Source: JAYWDA01 sp043779185 (GTDB taxonomy: Bacteria; Bdellovibrionota; Bdellovibrionia; Bdellovibrionales; Bdellovibrionaceae). Taken from it: a stretch of DNA of 64,000 nucleotides. Within the stretch, counting starts at the first letter, position 1, and every line of letters begins with the position of its first letter. The DNA lies in contig JAYWEQ010000096.1 of NCBI GenBank assembly GCA_043779185.1, positions 26,660 through 90,659 on the forward strand. The letters run 5' to 3'. This document shows positions 61,128 through 64,000 of this stretch, one piece after another. A program made the position numbers and the translations under genes. The notes beneath the pieces were generated by a model. It was not told where the DNA came from, searched no databases, and saw only the letters and a list, made by a program, of their open reading frames with translations.

Positions 61128-61871
61128 ATGGTTCAACTGAGTTTCCCCCTTCAGGCTTTGCCAATGGATTCTTTACCAAAGGAAAGTTTGCCGCTCACCT
61201 TTGATGCCGTCGGCGCTGGCGGATCCGTTTACGGTTATGAGCTAGAAACTTTGCGCCGAGTGGTTTTGGAATTTGAAAAAACACCAGATGATTTATTGAT
61301 GAAATTATTAAATTATTTCTATCCAGAAATGATTTTTGAAATCCCCGTGATTGCGACCAGCGGTGGAGTGCAGAGAAAAAATATTTGGACGTCTCAGTTG
61401 AATGGGAAAAGCGCTATTTTTTTTAATCTGGGAGGCTGGCGGGTAGATAGCTTGACTCGTTTTGCGGCCAAAGCCCTTCTGCAAGAAGCGGTCGTGGCCT
61501 TATTTTTACCGCTCCTTAGAAAAGGCGATGCCCAGAACGCCTTAGCCGAACTCGAATTAATGATTTTAGCTTATGGGTTGGGAGCTTTTTTGGCGGCGCC
61601 TGTTCCCCGACAGAGTTTGATCACCGAGCATGCCGAAAAATGGAAAGCAGCCGAGGCTGAAATTCTTCGCACTAAATTAAATATGCTTCATCCTGATTAT
61701 TTCAGTGAAGATAAAGAAGAGATTCTTGAATTTGGGATCACTGGCGACTTTTGGCAGCAATCCATTTCAGTCGCCGGAATGTTCCGAGTCGCCCAAGTTT
61801 TCCAACACCAAGGTCTAGAGGGTTTGATCAAAATCATCGACGAGCGATCCCTGCCCGCACCGCAGCCCTAA
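61128..61871 (+). CDS. Protein of unknown function between eno and ftsB
   Basis: 247 residues from the ATG giving MVQLSFPLQALPMDSLPKES, four bases after the eno stop; the frame extends back into eno by 32 codons but that part is an overlap artefact. No signal or membrane helix. Segments such as VGAGGSVYGYELETLRRVVL and SLTRFAAKALLQEAVVALFL are moderately hydrophobic and helical. I recognise no domain. Its fixed place in the eno operon suggests a lineage-specific gene. Confidence 0.7.
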   Translation: MVQLSFPLQALPMDSLPKESLPLTFDAVGAGGSVYGYELETLRRVVLEFEKTPDDLLMKLLNYFYPEMIFEIPVIATSGGVQRKNIWTSQLNGKSAIFFNLGGWRVDSLTRFAAKALLQEAVVALFLPLLRKGDAQNALAELELMILAYGLGAFLAAPVPRQSLITEHAEKWKAAEAEILRTKLNMLHPDYFSEDKEEILEFGITGDFWQQSISVAGMFRVAQVFQHQGLEGLIKIIDERSLPAPQP

Positions 61872-61926
61872 GAATTAGACCATTGTCCAAGTGTGAGCCG
61901 CCTTCAATCACGCTAAAATAAGTCTT

Positions 61927-62232
61927 ATGAAAATTCAGCAGTTTGGTCAGTCCATTCGAGATATTTTAAATCAACCCCGGTTAGTCGCGATCGCATGTCT
62001 GTTATTTGTGATTTCGACGGCGATCCTTAATGGCGTGCTCTGGAGGTTGTGGGCTTTGCATCGCGATCATGATCGCAGATCCCATGAAACATTACTGGCT
62101 CAGCAGAATATTTCGCAATTAAGAACTCAATTAGATCAAGCTCGTGATCCAGCCTACATCGAACGCCAAGCCCGAGATCGCTTAGATTTAGTCAGTGAAA
62201 AGGATTTAGTATTTGTGTTTCCAACGCAGTAA
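61927..62232 (+). CDS. ftsB: FtsB/DivIC-like septum formation initiator
   Basis: 101 residues. One transmembrane helix (VAIACLLFVISTAILNGVLW, about 21-40), then a coiled coil (HETLLAQQNISQLRTQLDQA) and the FtsB-type end DPAYIERQARDRLDLVSEKD plus LVFVFP. Part of the FtsQLB divisome link. Context after eno agrees. Confidence 0.85.
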   Translation: MKIQQFGQSIRDILNQPRLVAIACLLFVISTAILNGVLWRLWALHRDHDRRSHETLLAQQNISQLRTQLDQARDPAYIERQARDRLDLVSEKDLVFVFPTQ

Positions 62233-62292
62233 GTAATTTGTCCCTTCTTCGCAGGGGGAGTAGTATAAATACTCTAGATATGAAGGATCAAT

Positions 62293-62574
62293 ATGACCGT
62301 CAATTTAAATGTTAAATCGCTTCGTCTTCGATTGGGTTGGACTCAGTCGGATTTGTCACGGCGCCTAGGGTGCAAAGTTTCTGAAATCAGTCAGTGGGAA
62401 ACTGGTTTAGCGGTTCCAAATTCTAATTATACGGGGTCCTTGCAGCTTCTTTTTTCTCAGGCTGAGGCCTGTGCTCTGGATACGCAGGCGGCGCCGCGCG
62501 CTGAATTGTTCTGTGATCGGAAAGATTTAGGCCAAATCAATTGGTCAGGTCTGCCCGAGTTTGACAAATTATAA
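62293..62574 (+). CDS. Xre-family helix-turn-helix regulator
   Basis: 93 residues. An HTH_3 fold covers 5-58 (SLRLRLGWTQSDLSRRLGCK then VSEISQWETGLAVPNSN), followed by a short C-terminal tail with two Cys (EACALDTQ and LFCDRK) of unknown use. GAAGGAT precedes the ATG. A TATAAAT hexamer about 30 bases before the start may be its -10 box. Targets unknown. Confidence 0.85.
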   Translation: MTVNLNVKSLRLRLGWTQSDLSRRLGCKVSEISQWETGLAVPNSNYTGSLQLLFSQAEACALDTQAAPRAELFCDRKDLGQINWSGLPEFDKL

Positions 62575-62622
62575 TTTGATTAACTGATCGACAAAAATTC
62601 GCTGTGCCGGTAAATCAAACGG

Positions 62623-64000
62623 ATGAAAAAGCTTTATTTAATTGATGTCAGTTCGATGTTTTTCCGAGCCTTTTATGCGATTCGACCGCTGTCCTCACCC
62701 TCTGGATTGCCGGTCAATGCGATCTACGGATTTCTTTCCATGGTGATCAAACTGATGAAAACCGAAAAACCTGAATACATGGTTTTTTGTTACGATCGCA
62801 AAGAGCCTTCCTTTCGTCACGAAATGTACACCGAATACAAAGCTCATCGCACGGAAATGCCAGAAGACTTAGTCCAACAAATGCCCTACCTAAAACAGGT
62901 GGCGGGTCTTTTGGGAATTCCTTCGTTGGAAATACCCACCTACGAGGCCGATGATTTAATTGGAACTCTGACCCATCTAGGTCTTAAAAATAAAATGGAA
63001 GTTTATATTGTCAGTGGTGATAAAGATTTTGGTCAGCTGATTGCCCCTGGAGTTCTTCTTTACGACACAATGAAAAATGTAAAGTACGATGTCGATGGAG
63101 TGAAAGAGAAATGGGGAATACGCCCGGACCAATTCATTGATTATTTAGCTCTTGTCGGCGATAGCTCAGATAATATTCCCGGAGTTAAAGGGATCGGACC
63201 CAAAGGCGCTATCAGCTTACTGGATCAATTCACAAGTTTAGAAGATATATATAAAAATATTGACCAGGTTAGCAGTAAATCAGTCAAAGAAAAATTAATT
63301 TCGTCCAAAGAAAACGCTTTTCTTTCAAAAAAATTGGCCACCATTTGTATCGATTGCGAAGTTGATCAAAATATCGAAAATTATAAAATAACATCCTATC
63401 AGCGTGAGGATCTTAAAAAATTCTTAAACGAACTGAACTTTAAGGCCTTAGAGAAAACTCTTTTGGGCGATGAGTCCGCAGACACTCCGCCAGCGGCCAC
63501 GACCGACAAGAAAATAGAATCAATTTCGATCGACAACTCCGGTCGGTCAACAGAGCCTGTTGTTTTAAAGGTCGCTTCAAATTTTGAGGCTAAAAAAATT
63601 AATCTGATCACAATGAACCTGAGTGAAGTGGCAAAATGGTTAAAACCAAAAGACGACGTTTGGGGTTTTATTGACAGCCGCGGTTTATTTCTAGCGAAAG
63701 AAAATCAACTGGTCCATTTTCAAGATCAGATATCAGCCCTAGGTCAACTGACAGACGAATTGAAGGTCGGATGGAAAGGTTTTGATATCAAAACCTTTTG
63801 GCACCAGATTCATGCGCAAGATCCTCGCGCCATTTGGGATTCAAAGCTAGCGGCTTATGTCTTGCGGGCGGGTGCCATTGGTGATTTTAAAGAAATTATT
63901 CACGAATACCTGCAGATTGATAATCCTGAATTTATAGCCGTCGAAGAAATTTACCAAAATCACCTGCGACTAGAAAATTATTTAAAGGCCCAGATTTTTG
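62623..64000 (+). CDS. polA: DNA polymerase I, 5' part (window ends inside gene)
   Basis: 459 codons are visible. Residues 1-290 form the 5'-3' exonuclease: KLYLIDVSSMFFRAFYAIRP, YEADDLIGTL, VSGDKDFGQLI and LVGDSSDNIPGVKGIGPKGA are intact. From about 310 the Klenow 3'-5' exonuclease region begins, but the expected DxE motif appears as WGFIDSRG, so proofreading is probably lost, as in many PolA proteins. The polymerase domain lies beyond the window. Confidence 0.95.
   Translation, partial: MKKLYLIDVSSMFFRAFYAIRPLSSPSGLPVNAIYGFLSMVIKLMKTEKPEYMVFCYDRKEPSFRHEMYTEYKAHRTEMPEDLVQQMPYLKQVAGLLGIPSLEIPTYEADDLIGTLTHLGLKNKMEVYIVSGDKDFGQLIAPGVLLYDTMKNVKYDVDGVKEKWGIRPDQFIDYLALVGDSSDNIPGVKGIGPKGAISLLDQFTSLEDIYKNIDQVSSKSVKEKLISSKENAFLSKKLATICIDCEVDQNIENYKITSYQREDLKKFLNELNFKALEKTLLGDESADTPPAATTDKKIESISIDNSGRSTEPVVLKVASNFEAKKINLITMNLSEVAKWLKPKDDVWGFIDSRGLFLAKENQLVHFQDQISALGQLTDELKVGWKGFDIKTFWHQIHAQDPRAIWDSKLAAYVLRAGAIGDFKEIIHEYLQIDNPEFIAVEEIYQNHLRLENYLKAQIF

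Overview
The window reads as chromosomal DNA of a Bdellovibrio-type predatory bacterium (Bdellovibrionota). The base composition looks moderately AT-rich, nearer the epibiotic B. exovorus type than B. bacteriovorus, but this is a judgement by eye and was not computed. Supporting clues are an FHA-GGDEF diguanylate cyclase (DgcB type) followed by an RpoE-like sigma factor, an HNH nuclease of the kind common in these genomes, many small secreted proteins and lipoproteins, and frequent TTG/GTG starts. Most of the window is compact core genome with short or overlapping gene junctions.

Layout. 1-2.4 kb: phytoene desaturase (5' end only) and a polyprenyl diphosphate synthase. 2.5-6.2 kb: an arsR-pstS-pstC-pstA-pstB phosphate uptake operon led by an ArsR-type repressor with a palindrome at its start. 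6.5-8.2 kb: a secreted GH15 glucoamylase and a small secreted protein. 8.2-10.5 kb: an accessory patch ending at a tRNA-Leu(UAG), holding a COG4315 fragment, a lipoprotein with a doubtful start, a Fic protein with an operator-like repeat cluster and a truncated Doc. 10.6-17.8 kb: the glycine cleavage system (gcvH, gcvT, gcvP) interleaved with a peroxiredoxin-like gene carrying an in-frame stop, an Rsm22-type methyltransferase and a GT9 glycosyltransferase. 17.9-24.3 kb: a lysine-rich histone-H1-like protein, the TldD/TldE protease pair, an HNH nuclease, an EpmA-like enzyme and an HU/IHF protein. 24.3-29.4 kb: two glycosyltransferases, MutT, PyrD and glutamate dehydrogenase.

29.5-37.1 kb: a secreted alpha/beta hydrolase, a heptose-7-phosphate kinase, RlmN overlapping a PfkB kinase, then an AAA-DUF4143 ATPase whose start is covered by tandem palindromes, and a short-chain dehydrogenase. 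37.2-43.4 kb: a coiled-coil protein, a metallophosphoesterase, Pgi, the DgcB-like cyclase, then an ECF sigma / membrane anti-sigma / periplasmic CnrX-like trio. 43.4-48.5 kb: a metallo-aminopeptidase lipoprotein, a beta-barrel protein, a TonB-like protein, a PilZ protein, PIN-PhoH and a MaoC hydratase. 48.5-53.2 kb: lipB, lpdA, a two-lipoyl-domain E2 and lipA. 53.3-64 kb: sfsA, a DsbA-like lipoprotein, small secreted proteins, an orphan CpaF ATPase behind a cupredoxin-fold protein, msrA, an unknown coiled-coil protein, enolase, an unknown gene, ftsB, an Xre regulator and the 5' part of polA.

How the parts fit: lipoate synthesis and transfer (lipA, lipB) serves the E2 subunit beside them and GcvH 40 kb away; lpdA can supply the E3/L protein for both. 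The c-di-GMP genes (GGDEF, PilZ), the ECF sigma module and the orphan CpaF are the likeliest links to predatory lifestyle. I see no CRISPR array, insertion sequence, rRNA or prophage. The most unusual signals are the palindromes at the AAA-DUF4143 gene, the Fic operator array, the ArsR-led pst operon, the interrupted peroxiredoxin frame and the decayed patch beside the tRNA.
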